From Amphiduros pacificus (lineage: Eukaryota; Annelida; Polychaeta; Phyllodocida; Hesionidae): DNA of 64,000 nt. This document shows, one piece after another, positions 27,201-41,700 of the stretch (its first letter is position 1; the number at the start of each line of letters is the position of its first letter). Location of the stretch: the NCBI GenBank assembly GCA_949316495.1, contig OX439005.1, positions 30,216,217-30,280,216 on the forward strand, in the 5' to 3' direction. The notes below the pieces were generated by a model that was not told where the DNA came from, did no database searches, and worked only from the letters and a program-made list of their open reading frames with translations. Position numbers and translations under genes: made by a program.

Positions 27201-30200
27201 GCTGCTCACACTCAAGGTAGTTACTGAATGATAATAGTTCAGATAGAATCCATGTTCTGCTGCTCACACTCAAGGTATTTACTGGATGATAATAGTTCAG
27301 ATAGCATTCATGTTCTGCTGCTCACACTCAAGGTAGTTACTGAATGATAATAGTTCAGATAGCATCTATGTTCTGCTGCTCACACTCAAGGTAGTTACTG
27401 AATGATAATAGTTCAGATAGAATCCATGTTCTGCTGCTCACACTCAAGGTAGTTACTGAATGATAATAGTTCAGATAGCATCTATGTTCTGCTGCTCACA
27501 CTCAAGGTAGTTACTGAATGATAATAGTTCAGATAGCATCTATGTTCTGCTGCTCACACTCAAGGTAGTTACTGAATGATAATAGTTCAGATAGCATCTA
27601 TGTTCTGCTGCTCACACTCAAGGTAGTTACTGAATGATAATAGTTCAGATAGAATCCATGTTCTGCTACTCACACTCAAGGTAGTTACTGAATGATAATA
27701 GTTCAGATAGAATCCATGTTCTGCTGCTCACACTCAAGGTAGTTACTGAATGATAATAGTTCAGATAGAATCCATGTTCTGCTGCTCACACTCAAGGTAG
27801 TTACTGAATGATAATAGTTCAGATAGAATCCATGTTCTGCTGCTCACACTCAAGGTAGTTACTGAATGATAATAGTGTTGGAAAGGTTTTGCAACCTCTC
27901 TGGCTTGGGGATATACTCGCTTGTTGTGAGGTCGGGCCAATATGCTAAGTGGCATCTCCTATCTTATGTGATCAAGGAGAACTGCAGACTTGGATATAAT
28001 GTCATCTTTATTCTGGGTATAAACTGTACATATACATAAATACATATACATAAATATAACCCCGAATTAGCATATGGCATGGCAATGGGCGATCAGCCTG
28101 AGTGGTTATCCGTGTAACTCCTGTGTGGAGGCGACAGAGAGTGGCGGCCTGCGGCCCATATCCCCGCACTCCTGCTCCCTCCTTGTCCTGAGTGTCGTGG
28201 CTTGGCTCTTTGCTTTCCTGGATCCAAACTGCCCATTTGTCGTGTGTGAGCCTATATGTACCCACGCGTCATCTGTGGGGGGTCGCCTACGTGGCTTCCT
28301 CACGCGTCATCAAATGGACTCGTCCTGCCTGTGTATTCAACTTCGGCTCGTCCGTCTTACACGTGATCTCACAGAGTGGTGGTTATGGTGACTCATCAAC
28401 CATCAGTATCGTGTGTTATTGTCTATGAATGTCTATATATTTCCAAGAGTCTCCGGGTGTGTATTCTATATCCTACAATAGTTCAGATAGAATCCATGTT
28501 CTGCTGCTCACACTCAAGGTAGTTACTGAATGATAATAGTTCAGATAGAATCCATGTTCTGCTGCTCACACTCAAGGTAGTTACTGAATGATAATAGTTC
28601 AGATAGCATCCATGTTCTGCTTGAGTCTAAGACACGAGTCATCTTATATTTGAGTAAATACGGTAGATGTTAGATTCTAAAGTTCGTAGTTCAGATTGCA
28701 CCCATGCTCTGCTAACATTCAAGATAGTTACTAATTTGTAATGTTCACAGCTAAAACAAAACCCTTAAGGCATTTATGCTCATAAGAAGGTATTTGCCAA
28801 ATTGCCTTTTCTGAATTTCATGTGATCCAAATCTTTAAAATTTGATGATTTCAGTTCAATAACAAGATGGTGGCGCAGGTCGCTGCTGATATGCTGATGT
28901 TATTGTGTGATCATGTTGATACTCTTCTCAAAACGCAACCTGATCTCCCCAAGAAAATAATCGAGGTAACATCATGCTTTTATTACTTTTATATCATTTT
29001 TAATTGTTAATATATATGTGTGTGTGTTTTATGACAGGAGAAAGATATAAAAATTCACACATATGTAGGATTATTTAGGAGTTTGATGAAATCCAAAGCC
29101 TTTTCAGTTATTTAAGTGCAGATAATTCAACACAATGATCGTGAAGTTGATGAAGTATATATTGTTGAGTGATTTAAGAACTTTTATCTTTTGATTTCAG
29201 ATGATATCAACTGTTTTGTCAACATTATTACCTTCCACTGAAAACTCCAATTCTGAGGAAGACAAAAGAGTAAGTTAACTGTGTTGAGTTTCAACAAAAT
29301 GAAACCTTGCTATCATTCCATCACTTTTACACAATGCTTCCAGGCTAATCACTGTTGGATTTGTTATATGGCAGACCATGTGTGTCTTTTTGCTTCAAGT
29401 TGTAAAATACATTGCACAATCTTACCATCTCTGATTACGATTTGGTATTTAAACATTGATTATACAGACCTCATCCATATCTTTCAGATTTTACTTTTGT
29501 AGTTGCTAGTATCAGTCAGGTTATATAAAGATGTGCTGCCCTCTATTGTAGTTTCTAGTATCAGTCAGGTTTTATAAAGATGTGCTGCCCTCTGTTGTAG
29601 TTTCTAGTATCAGTCAGGCTTTATAAAAATGTGCTGCCCTCTGTTGTAGTTGCTAGTATCAGTCAGGCTTTATAAATATGTGCTGCCCTCTGTTGTAGTT
29701 GCTAGTATCAGTCAGGTTTTATAAAGATGTGCTGCCCTCTATTGTAGTTTCTAGTATCAGTCAGGTTTTATAAAGATGTGCTGCCCTCTATTGTAGTCTA
29801 GTATCAGTCCGGTTTTATAAAGATGTGCTGCCCTCTATTGTAGTTGCTTGTATCAGTCAGGTTTTATAAAGATGTGCTGCCCTCTGTTGTAGTTGCTAGT
29901 ATCAGTCAGGTTTTATAAAGATGTGCTGCCCTCTGTTGTAGTTGCTAGTATCAGTCAGGTTTTATAAAGATGTGCTGCCCTCTATTGTAGTTGCTTGTAT
30001 CAGTCAGGTTTTATAAAGATGTGCTGCCCTCTGTTGTAGTTGCTAGTATCAGTCAGGTTTTATAAAGATGTGCTGCCCTCTATTGTAGTTTCTAGTATCA
30101 GTCAGGTTTTATAAAGATGTGCTGCCCTCTGTTGTAGTTGCTGGTGTCAATCATGTTCTGTCTACTGGAGTGGTGCATGCGTGTGCCACTGCCGATGTTG

Positions 30201-33200
30201 CTGGACACATCGGGTGGACATAAAAGTCTCATCTACAAGGCTTTCAGGGTAAGTATTTATACCACATCAAAATATTAGATATTGTTCTTACATGTGCTTT
30301 ATCACACCCTGAATTTGTGCATATAATATAATTACACAACTAACACTTGCAAAAGGCATTTTCTTGTTTATTGAAAAACATTAGTTTTCAATAATTTATT
30401 TTTGCTTTGAATATATGAATTATTAAATACACTCCATTTAAACAACATATACAGATATTGCAAGAGACCCAGACAAATCAATAAATTTGAAGTTGCATTT
30501 AATTCATTTTCACTTGACTAACATTGTTATCATTCCCATTTCTTGAAGCCTTTTATGATTTATGTTGACAATGATCAGGTATGTTCAGTTTGACATGGGT
30601 GAAAGACATTGTGTAATTCTTAACAAGTAACAAGAAGATGATTTGAAAACTCCTGAGCTCTGATAATCATGAATTTCTTAGCTGTGTTGATGGTTTTGCA
30701 TTTATGGATGTTTGGTTTACTTTCACCCATGGTTTAAACCCAATCAATGACCCTTGCTATTCTATACCTTATAAAGTCATTTGTCAGATGGCATGATCAC
30801 GATGGCTCATCACATGATATGTTATCACATAAATTAAATCAAAGTTCTGATTGCATCTTTTTTTTAAAAATATTTTGACCTCATTGGTTCTCAATATCAA
30901 ATAAAGAAAATAGCTAGTTTTAATTACAATGGGTGGAGATGGGGATTGCATGTCATATGGGTCATCTCATGTGACTGACACTGCTATTCTAGGCACCTCA
31001 CATTTCTTTTATTTGCTTTTGAGAAATACCACATGGCAGGGGCTTCTTCAAATGACAAGACTTTGAGCACCATTTATAACTCCAGAGGGCACCACCAACT
31101 CAGCACCACCTTGTGTATAAAGTGGATCATTTACCAATCACAATCATACAATTTGGCAACAGGGAATTCAAAAATAAAAGAAGCTTGGGTCATGTGACTG
31201 AAGCCCCTGCATGACATAAAACTGTTAGCACTGTATATATGTATGTATATATACATATAAATAGATTTATGTTTATATTAAAAACTCATTCAGGACAAAC
31301 ATGAAATTAACAATGTTTTTGTGCAACATTAAAAAAGGAAAAATGTAAATTGTTTGGTTTTTCATGACAGACTTAATAATAATGGAGGCTGAAACACTTG
31401 AATTTTGGAAATTGCATGCATAAAATAGAATATTGTTACAAAATGCCTGATTAAGACATCACAGCCAGGATATTTGAGAAGGAGTAAAAGCTTACACAGC
31501 ATGCTGGATTCACTCTAAAACAACATTTTGCGATGTATTTGGTAGGGCTGGATCAATATTTTGATTTATCAGTATAACCTTGATTTCTGGTTCGATAACA
31601 TCAAAACTAATTTGATTTCAATCTAACTTATTTAATTTCACTCTTTAAGACAACAAGAACAACATTTCATATTAAAGAACTTGGCAATAAAAACATGGCT
31701 TGGTATATAAACCATAATATTTTTTTTTAAAGTGGTTTTCCTGAATGTAATAGAGATGAAATTGTTGAACACTTTCTGTAAAAAATTGTCAATCTGTATT
31801 TAATATGCTTGTTTCCAAAGTTGACCAGTGTCATTAATTCAAACAGTACAAATTGTGATGAAAGACCAGGAAAGTTTAATTCTATTTGCAAATTATGTAC
31901 TTGGAATAAAACAGCAGTTTGATAACGATATATTGTATTGTATCGTTCAGCTTTCTGACTTATATTGATAAATATTGTATTGTATTTTTTTTTCAAAATA
32001 TGTCCAGCACTTGTATTTAGGAGAAATGTTCCTTTCATATATGTACCTGAATGCATCCAAGATATTATTATGATTATTTTGGGTCATCAATGTTAGTGTG
32101 GGACTTTTTCTTTGTGATGGAGCATGAGTTCACTGGTATAATTATATTGCAGGTAGACTTTTTGTTCCCTTCCCTTGGCTCATTTTGCTTTCAGTGGTCA
32201 TTTGGTTTTCAGATCAGTCTCATTTCTATTCAACTGATAAATACTTTTAATTTATTACAACAGATTTAACATAACTAAACTAAATTTGTTTCAAAGACTT
32301 ATAATTTGTCTATGATTTGATTTTTTTTCTGGATATAATGAAAAAAATGTTCTCAAATATTTAGAATAGGGAGGAGTATTTAAGTGTTGTATTTGAAGGT
32401 CTTGTGATTTCAGGTGCTGAACATGGTGGTAACAGGAACACAGGGAACGCTTACGCCGCGGGGCAGTGTCACGTTCTCAGACTTTATATCTCATGATGAT
32501 GACCTTGAAAATTTACGGGAAGGTCATAATGTGCCAACTTCACCGCTTGATACAATGCCAGACTATGTTTCCCGTGTTAGGAGACCAGTTGTTACAACAA
32601 ACGATAATGATGCCAATATTCTTAAACTGGCGGCAAGAACAGTAAGCTCCTTCCTTAACTGTAAAAAAGCTGTTTGTCAATCATCAAAATTGATATAAAT
32701 ATTGACTTTAAAACAATAAAATATTTGTGTTTGAAGTGTATACATTTTGATTCCACACTTATGGAGACAGGAGATTTGTTGTTATAAGATCAGTTATTTA
32801 ATTGCAGGTGATGGCTCATTTGGTGAATCACCTGGGTCATTTCCCAATGGGGGGAGGGGCATCTTGTCTCAACAGCCTGGTACAGGAGCACAATGACATC
32901 ACTGAGATGCAGTTAGAGGAGCTCACACCAGAGATATACAACGCTCCCAATGTGCAGTTCTTTGTGGTGAACAGCTCCACTATGGTGTCCTTTGTGGAGG
33001 TTCCGGCTCCTGTAAGTAATAATAGTCTTTCGTTTTTCTCACACCTCTGTCTAGTTGGAATAGATCTATTTGTAGAATGTTTGCCTTGAGACCAAGGGAT
33101 CCCAGGCTCTGTGGCTCCCCAGCCAGTTCCCATCAAGCCCTATCAAGAAATTGTCTTGTATCAGCAATGAAATTTTAAGAAATATTCACTTAAATCTTGG

Positions 33201-35708
33201 CCAGGGAATTTTAAAAATATTCACTTAAATCTGGGCCAGGAATTTTTAAAATACCACTGGTCCATACTGGCCCAGAGGCTCCCAAAACTTCACAGGGCCA
33301 CCAAGCCAATATGAGGCACTGGTTAGTATGCACGCCAGGATCATATCAGATTTTTAAATATTAGGCTTATGTCAATGTGAACACCTTTCAGTTTATACAT
33401 TTTGGGAACATTTGGCCTTGCTTATCACCTTTTCCCCTTGCTAATCATCTTTCCCCCTTTATGTGCAAGATGTTAAGAATCTCATATTTGTCTAATTTAT
33501 TATGTGTAGTACACATTCTGAGAAAGAAAAATGAGCATTTTGAACTTGACCTTTCCAATATTTCAACTGGTGCATAATTGTGACAAATAAATTGATATTT
33601 TTATTTAACACTTCAGAAGGTGCCAGGAGGGGGAGTCACTGCAGGGCTTACTACTGGTAAAACTGTCACCCGAGTGATAATAAGGGATGCAGCAGGCAAG
33701 TCTTGCTGGGATAGCTCTGTACTATATGGACCTCCAAGATGTCGGGCAGGATCTTACCCAGCAGGTAGGTTACTCTGACAACCAGGCCATTCTTAATAGA
33801 TACTTGAAGTGTGCTTATTAAAGCTTATGCAAATAAAGACTTACATTTATATATTTACATGAAAATTTCCTGCATGGAGCAACATACTACTAACACTGTA
33901 CTTTATAGCTTTTCTAAGACAAGCATAAAGTGCTATGACCTCCCAGAATATTTGCATTGTTGAAATGTGTCTGCCAGATGAGTTTAAACATCAAGCACGA
34001 CATCAGTTAAAGAATATATAAGTTTTGTTGCCTGAAATATTAAAAAGGGTGCCATAACAACTGACAACTTGTTTTGTTTTGACATATGTACTATAATGTG
34101 ATGTAAACAATTTTGGTAAAGAGATCAAGTTTTAAATTATAGCATTTTATAATGTATAAAAAGTACAGATGTAAAACCTTTCCAAATTTATTTTGACCAA
34201 AATGTGTTAAATTTGATCGAATAAATAAATTGATAGACAAAGTTGTCAGAATCAATATATTGGGGTTGAAAATAGCTTAACAGCATGGGCTTGACATAGT
34301 TTCCGTTTTGTTACTTGTTTCTTATATGCTCACCGGCCTGTCACCGGGCCATGCAAGCAATTTTTCGCTGTAAGGTACGTAATGGCCATTGATTAACTAC
34401 TCTTATCTTGACCCTTACCCCCTTGTTTTAGTGTGTGTTAACCCTGTAATTTGTGTGAATTTGTATGTCTGGTTCAAGGTTCACCTTGTCACAAATGTGT
34501 CTGTCTGAAATGAGTTTGATGTAATGTAATAAGTTGATTTTAAAACAATATTCAGGAAATGTTTTATATGGATTATTTTGCAACCATTTATTGCATGTGA
34601 AAATGTGAAAATAAATGGAACTAAAACTAATTTTAACCCTATCATTCAAAAACACCATTTCCTTGAAAGTTATTTAAGCTTCTCCTATAGTGATGGGGTG
34701 ACAAGATAAAGATATGTCAGAATGCTTGCAGGTGTTTTCCATAGTTTCTCAGTGATACCTAAACTATTTAGATAATACCAATGGAATGTTATATTGGAGA
34801 GTAATATGAACTGCAGGTTATATGATTCCTCGTGGACCAAAGTTTTGTATCTCCACATATTATGAACTATGAACTCATACACATATATCAAATTGTGATG
34901 ATTTGTGCCTCGTGAAAATAGAGTATAATCAATCTTGGTTCATTGATTCCAATGTTTTGCTATCACTCATTTTCAAATTTCGGGCAAAAATGGATTTTGC
35001 TTTTCTCTCCTGTATAATACAGGTTCTATTCTGTTCTCTATGGGAACTGATAGCTGTGTATGAAATACAAAACGAGAAATGCCAATCATTATTGATTCAG
35101 GATATATGATATTTGTCTTTAAAGGTATTAAGCATCGATTCTACAATTTGGTGTTTTTGAAAGCTTAGCCACATATGAACATAATGACAGATTGAAATTA
35201 TAATAGAGTAATAAGATATGTTGCTATGAGACATAAGAGTTGCACTCCCAGAAAAGGCCTGTCTGAGCCATAAGCTGCACGTGACGGGTAAACACTGGTA
35301 GCGTGAACTTTGTTTGACCTCAATTGAGGCTCAAAGTAGGGTACCACTGATTGACGTCATTCTGGCACTATTTAAAGGACAATACATTTCATGACGTCAT
35401 AAGCATATTGCCATACTCTTATGACATCATTTTACCTTTCAGTGCCTCTATGATCACACTCCACATAAAAATGATGCCAAGAAAGAAGTGTGCTTTCATA
35501 AAGGGGCAATAGATTAGGGTCTTGTTAAAACAGGCAAACATGGGGATGCATCAATAAAATAGTAAATAGACATCAAAGACAATTACATTTATCACCAATA
35601 TGTGAATTTTAAATGGTTTTTTTCAATATCGCTGCTTAATCCCTTTAAGGTTCAAAGGTTCATAAGCATATCCAATTTTTACATTTAATACGTTGGAGCA
35701 ACAGGAAT

Positions 35709-35784
<76 letters not shown>

Positions 35785-38700
35785 CACACGCACACATATG
35801 ATACTCGATCATGTGCTATTATGAAGTTATTATTTGCTTGACTGTTGTAAAGGAATGTGTTGACTTTGTGCATCCCATCTCAAACTCAAGAACCATTTTC
35901 AAATTTTTTTAAAGTAATAAAAAATGACAAAGCTTAGAATAGACCTTAAATATGTTTTAGTGTTGTATCTTTGTCAAACTATTTGAGATTAAATCTAGAC
36001 TTTTAATTGTATTCTTATGTGATCTAATTTCTCAGTCTCCGTTATAATCTTTTGGGCACTAACACATCATTGAATGTCCCAATACATAGAGTAAACAGAA
36101 CTTAACAGTCTTTAATACATAATGTAAAAGTTGGACTAAGCAGAGAGAGATACTGTCGATTTCTTTAAAATAACTCAGGCATAATACAAATATTCAGAGA
36201 AGAAAACATAACACAATAGACCCAATACAGTAACTAACATTCATACAGACATAAGTTTTTATTTGTAAATTTATTAAATCTTTCTTTTTTATATTTAGAG
36301 AATCTATAAAAGAGAATATTATTTCAGAGTACTTTTGAGTTCAACTTGTGCATGAAAAAGTAAAAATAAAAATTATGTTATAGTGAAAACAACTTTAAAA
36401 TAATAATTTTATTTTGTTTTGCAGCTCCTCAACCTGTTTTACAAATTGTTGAAGACATAGACTTACTGGGGCGTCCATCTTCTCCTGGGATGGGAGAGGT
36501 GTCAGAAGGAGGTAGCATGTCCTCACGACCACATTCACCCTACCTACGCAAACCGCACGAACTTCCAACTTACGATAACACCAAGGAAGGGCTGGATAAT
36601 GTGGATGATGTGAGTACTGCATTACCCCAAGATGTCTGAAACTCTTGACTGCAAAATTGGCAGGAGTTAAACAAGAGATTTTAGAGGATAAAATGTACAG
36701 ACAGAAGGAAATGTTGGAGTTACAAGATAAATATAGATATTCATAATTTTTAAAAGTTCATCAATATACAGAAGCTTGTATGGATTATAAAAAAAATAAA
36801 ATCATAGTGTAATGTAGGGAAATATTTAAGAAATAGTTTGGTGTTTTTATAGTCACTGAACGCATTAATATGTGGGAGGAATGTTTAAATGATGAGAAAT
36901 TACATATGAGTGGCAGAGTGATCCCCCATATATATATGACTGTTTGGCTTTGTGTTGAAGTTGCTACAGTATATCGGGCACACAAGTCCAGAATGCCACC
37001 TCCGGCCAGGGGAACAGCTCAATGTACCGTTCCGTCCACCCAATGAGATCGTTCCTGCCACCGAGGATATCACCAGAGATATTGTGCTCATACAGAAAGA
37101 TGATGAACTGGAGTACTTTGAAAAACACCAGAATGACTCAAGGTATGTGTAACAGCTTGGCTTATTTGAACTGTTGCTTTATGTTATTAAATATTATTTT
37201 ACCTCTTTATATCATATAGTGTGGAGAGCTGGCTTAGATCTTTATCTGTGTCTATAAATTGAATTAGAAAATAGGTTGCAAGTGCACTCAAGAGACTGCA
37301 ATGTCCATCACAGAGCTAAGTCATTAGGTCAAATACCAACCTTCTATTGTAACAATTACAGTATAATTTGCATGGTATTAAAGGTATTAAGCATCAATTC
37401 TACAATTTAGTCTATTGAAAGCTTAGCTAAAAAAATATAAATCATGACAAATTGAAATCATAATAGAGTAATAAGATAAGTTGCTATAAGACATTTAAGT
37501 TGCACTCCCAGCAGAGGTCTGTCTGAGCCATAAGCTGCTTGTGACGGGTAAACACGGGTAGCGTGAACTTTGTTTGACCTCAATTGAGGCTCAAAGAAGG
37601 GTAGCAAAGTTTGACATCATTCTGGCACTATTCAGAGGTCAATATATTTCATGATGTCATAAGTATATTGCCATACTTTTATGACATCATTTTACCATTC
37701 AGTGTCTCTATGATAACACTCCACATAAAAGTGACGTCAAGAAAGAAGTGTGCTTTCATAAGTAGGCTATAAATTAGAGTCTTTTTCAAATAGAATTTAC
37801 AGACAATGATGGGGATGCATTTTTCAAAATGTTTATAGACATGAAAGACAATTACATTTATCACTAATATGTGAATTTAAGCGTTTTTTTTGCAAAATTG
37901 GTGCTTAATCCCTTTAAGGAATCTGGCTGCAGGCATTATTGATATTGTTGTGGAAACCACAGATTCCACAAAGTACATTTTGTGATATTTTTGTCTTGAG
38001 GTATCTAGTTATGGTATGTATGCATTGTTTTGATATTTCAGTATGTTAGCGCGTCCTCTGGATCCAATGGACAATAGAGATCCGTCGTCTCCATTCCAGT
38101 TATGTCGTCTGTTCCTCAATCAACTGGGCTTCATGCAGTGGGGAAAACGCACACAGTTTGACTTACTCAAGAAATCAGATAAACTCATTCGAGAGTTGAA
38201 ACACCTTGACAACCAAAGATGGTAAGTTCTCCTGTTTGCATTTTAAGCTTTGCAGGAATCATTCAAAAGGGCATTGTGTGAGCAATCAGATTTACAAAGG
38301 GAACATCCTTTCTACTGTCCTTTTGTCTTGTGGACAGTAAGCAAATAACATGAATATGTTGATATCCTCATAGATTCCCGAACTCTTGTTTTCGTACATT
38401 AAAATTTAAAGTTTAAATCACTGAAAAAATTTAATCATTTGGGGAGAAATATTAAGCATAGATTTTCTTTTTATATTAATTTGAGTTGTTTGCTGATAGT
38501 GTTGAGTGAACATCATGATTCATAAAATTTAGAAATGAGTGGATATGTCTTAATGCTTAAAATACATATATTAAAATGTCAAGAATAATTGACACCTATT
38601 TTTTCCATCAACACCAATGTGCATGGAATGGACATTTGCATTTAGTACTTGCTTATATTAAACATCTTCCATGGTGCAGAGAAATTTGAGAAAATTTTAT

Positions 38701-41700
38701 TGTGGGCATGACGTTGTTAAAATGAAACATGAGACTGTTATTTGCTGATTGTTCTTAGTTTTTGGCTTGGAATATTGGATGACAGCAATAATGAGATGGA
38801 AAATATATCAGATATTTGATACACAGATGCATTCAAAGGAATTATTGTCGCACTTTTTTGTGATACATGCAAATTTATTAGATTTATTGGCTGGGAACAA
38901 AGAAGTGACAAGTTGATTAAATTGGATACATTTTGTGATTCACCCTTTTTTTAAACTTGATGAATACCTTTGTCATGCTTTTTCAAAATGCTTTATGTTC
39001 ACACTCAGTGAGTTTGAAATCATGAACTTCTCATTTTACTTTTGTCAATGTAATAAAATAAATTTGTAATATATGATTTCTTTAAGTGTTTTACATCAAG
39101 ACATATGTCCTTTAATATTATTCCAATAAATATGTGTTCATGGGCACGTTGCAGCCTTGTAATGTTCTGTGAACGATTAGGTCAGTCCCCAGGAGAATGT
39201 CCAAGAAAAAGCTTTTGAAAATGAAAAAAAATATTGCAAATGAGGACAAAAGGATTGAAATGAAATTGCATTGTTTATCATGACAAACAGAATATTTTTT
39301 TTAATATTGAAAAAGTTATTGGTAATTAAGAAATAAGGTTTAACCAAAATATGGTGTTTTGAAAATTTCTAGTGTACATATATATGCCATGTATTGTAGT
39401 CGTGAGACACACAAAATAGCTGTGATATACGTAGCAAATGGACAGGAAGATAAAAGCAGTATTCTCAACAATATTGCTGGCAGTAAGGAGTATGAAGACT
39501 TTGTGGCTGGGCTGGGATGGGAGGTGAGTACATTTGACTGGACTTGAATATGAAACTTGAATATAAATCTCTGTGTGCGTAAAGTGATTTTTCATATGTT
39601 GACCAAGAACAAACTTTTGATTATGTTCCAAGTAGAAAAAGATTTGATATGTTAATTAAAGAAAAAAATGTAGAAAAGGATTTATTTAATATGTTTAATT
39701 AATGAAAGGTGTACTTTGTAATATATAGATTTTATATGATTTGATTTATTCTAGGTTGATTTAGAGACACACAATGGGTTTATGGGAGGTTTACAACGCA
39801 ATAAAAGTACTGGTGAGACTGCACCGTATTATGCCACATCAACACGAGAGGTCATCTTTCATGTGTCAACAAGGATGCCGGCAGAAACCACGGAAGACAG
39901 GAATAAAAAGGCAAGCAACAAAGCTTGATCATCTCAGTAGAGCATCACAACTAAACTATAACATTATAAAACCAATTACAGAAACCCTGAAAGGGTATAT
40001 ATATCATTGAAAGCCTGTTAGTTTTCTGTGTCTGATACATATTTACCAAGAATGAATCCTAGATTTTGGTACATCAGTTTTCTGTGTCTGATACATATTT
40101 ACCAAGAATGAATCCTAGATTTTGGTACATCATCACTTACAAGATAAGATATTAATAACTGAAGTAGATATGTTAGTACAGTTACATCAACATGAATGCC
40201 TTATGATTATAATGCACACTGTCAAGTGGTAATTAGTTTGTTTATGTTTTTTCTGTACAGTTGCGCCACCTGGGGAACGACGAAGTACAGATTGTGTGGT
40301 CAGAACACACAAGGGATTACCGCCGGGGAATCATCTCCACAGAGTTTGGAGATGTCTTAATCATCATTTATCCCCTCGCTAATGGATTATACCGCATACA
40401 GATTAATAGGAAACCTGAGGTATGCTTTTGTGGCTTCTGAGATGAGTCTGTCAACTTAAAATTATTTTTATGACCTGCTTAAATTTCATATGAATTGTGT
40501 TTATAACCTAAAGACTAAATCTGAATTGTCATGGCAATAACTAGTTATTTGGGTGCAGATAGGTAAATCACATTGTAATACTATTAGGACAACATCAAGA
40601 GTGATGTTTTTGATGATTTCAGGTTCCATATTTTGGTCCGCTGTTTGATGGTGCCATCGTGGATGGTAAGGTGTTGCCGTGTCTGGTGCGTGCTACGGCT
40701 ATCAACGCTGGTCATCTCATCCGCTCTCTCAAACCACTCTACATGGCATTGTATCCTTTAACTATATGAACAGAAATCACGCCAAATGTTGAGGGTTTTT
40801 TTTATTACAAAGTGTTTTATGATTATTATTACTTTTTTTATTAAAATGACTTAGCTCATGCAATGTTGTAGCGGAAGACACAACATTCTACTGATGAATA
40901 GTGTATTGGAGTTTACTGATCATTATCATTGCAACCCTATTTTTGTCTGGTCAGCAACAGCCATCAGTGAGACTAAGATCTCACCTTCCATCCATCTGCT
41001 CATCTGCCTGTCTGACCATCTGTCTGACTGTCAACATTTAGTGCCATGAGCTACATTCGCTGGCTATTTTAGGTAGAGCTATCATTATTGATGGGATGAT
41101 ACATATTGAAGATATCTAATATTAGGGTGGTCGATGTGTTAGCAGAAGTTGTGTTAAAGGAAGTTGTGTTTGTGGAAGATTCAGCAATCCTCACATTTTG
41201 TTCACATTGTATCATATCTTTCCACACAACATATGATATCACTCACATGTTCCCTGTATTATATGCTTTCCATACCTGTGATTAGTATCACTTCTAATGA
41301 TTTAAATTATTACACAACAGAGGTATTCCACCCGAAAAAAGTTCTAATTCTAATTTTCTTTGCATTATGCATAATATACAATTATGAAACCATGGCAGAC
41401 TGTTATGCACACTTGGAGAAAAATTGCAGAATTCGGATCTCTTCACACCCTGAGTTATACACTGGTGGGACATTTTGCAATTTCTGATTGCCATTTAATA
41501 CTAGTTGCCCAGATGCTTCATTGAAGAGTCAAACTTCAGGAAGCAGTTCCACATTTTGCAGAAAAAATGTTCAGTCATACTATACTCTGACTTCATAATC
41601 ATTGCAGAAATATTGAATTTAAAAACAGATGCAACTTATATAATAGATTTAGAAATGCAACTAATGTGATGCATATGAAGATGACCCGTATATGATAGAT

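Larger units (their letters stand above)
33765..36424 (+). other. intron 33
   Basis: 2.7 kb. Holds copy 1 of the TTAA element and a long AT microsatellite; the rest is AT-rich with nothing recognised. Confidence 0.75.
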
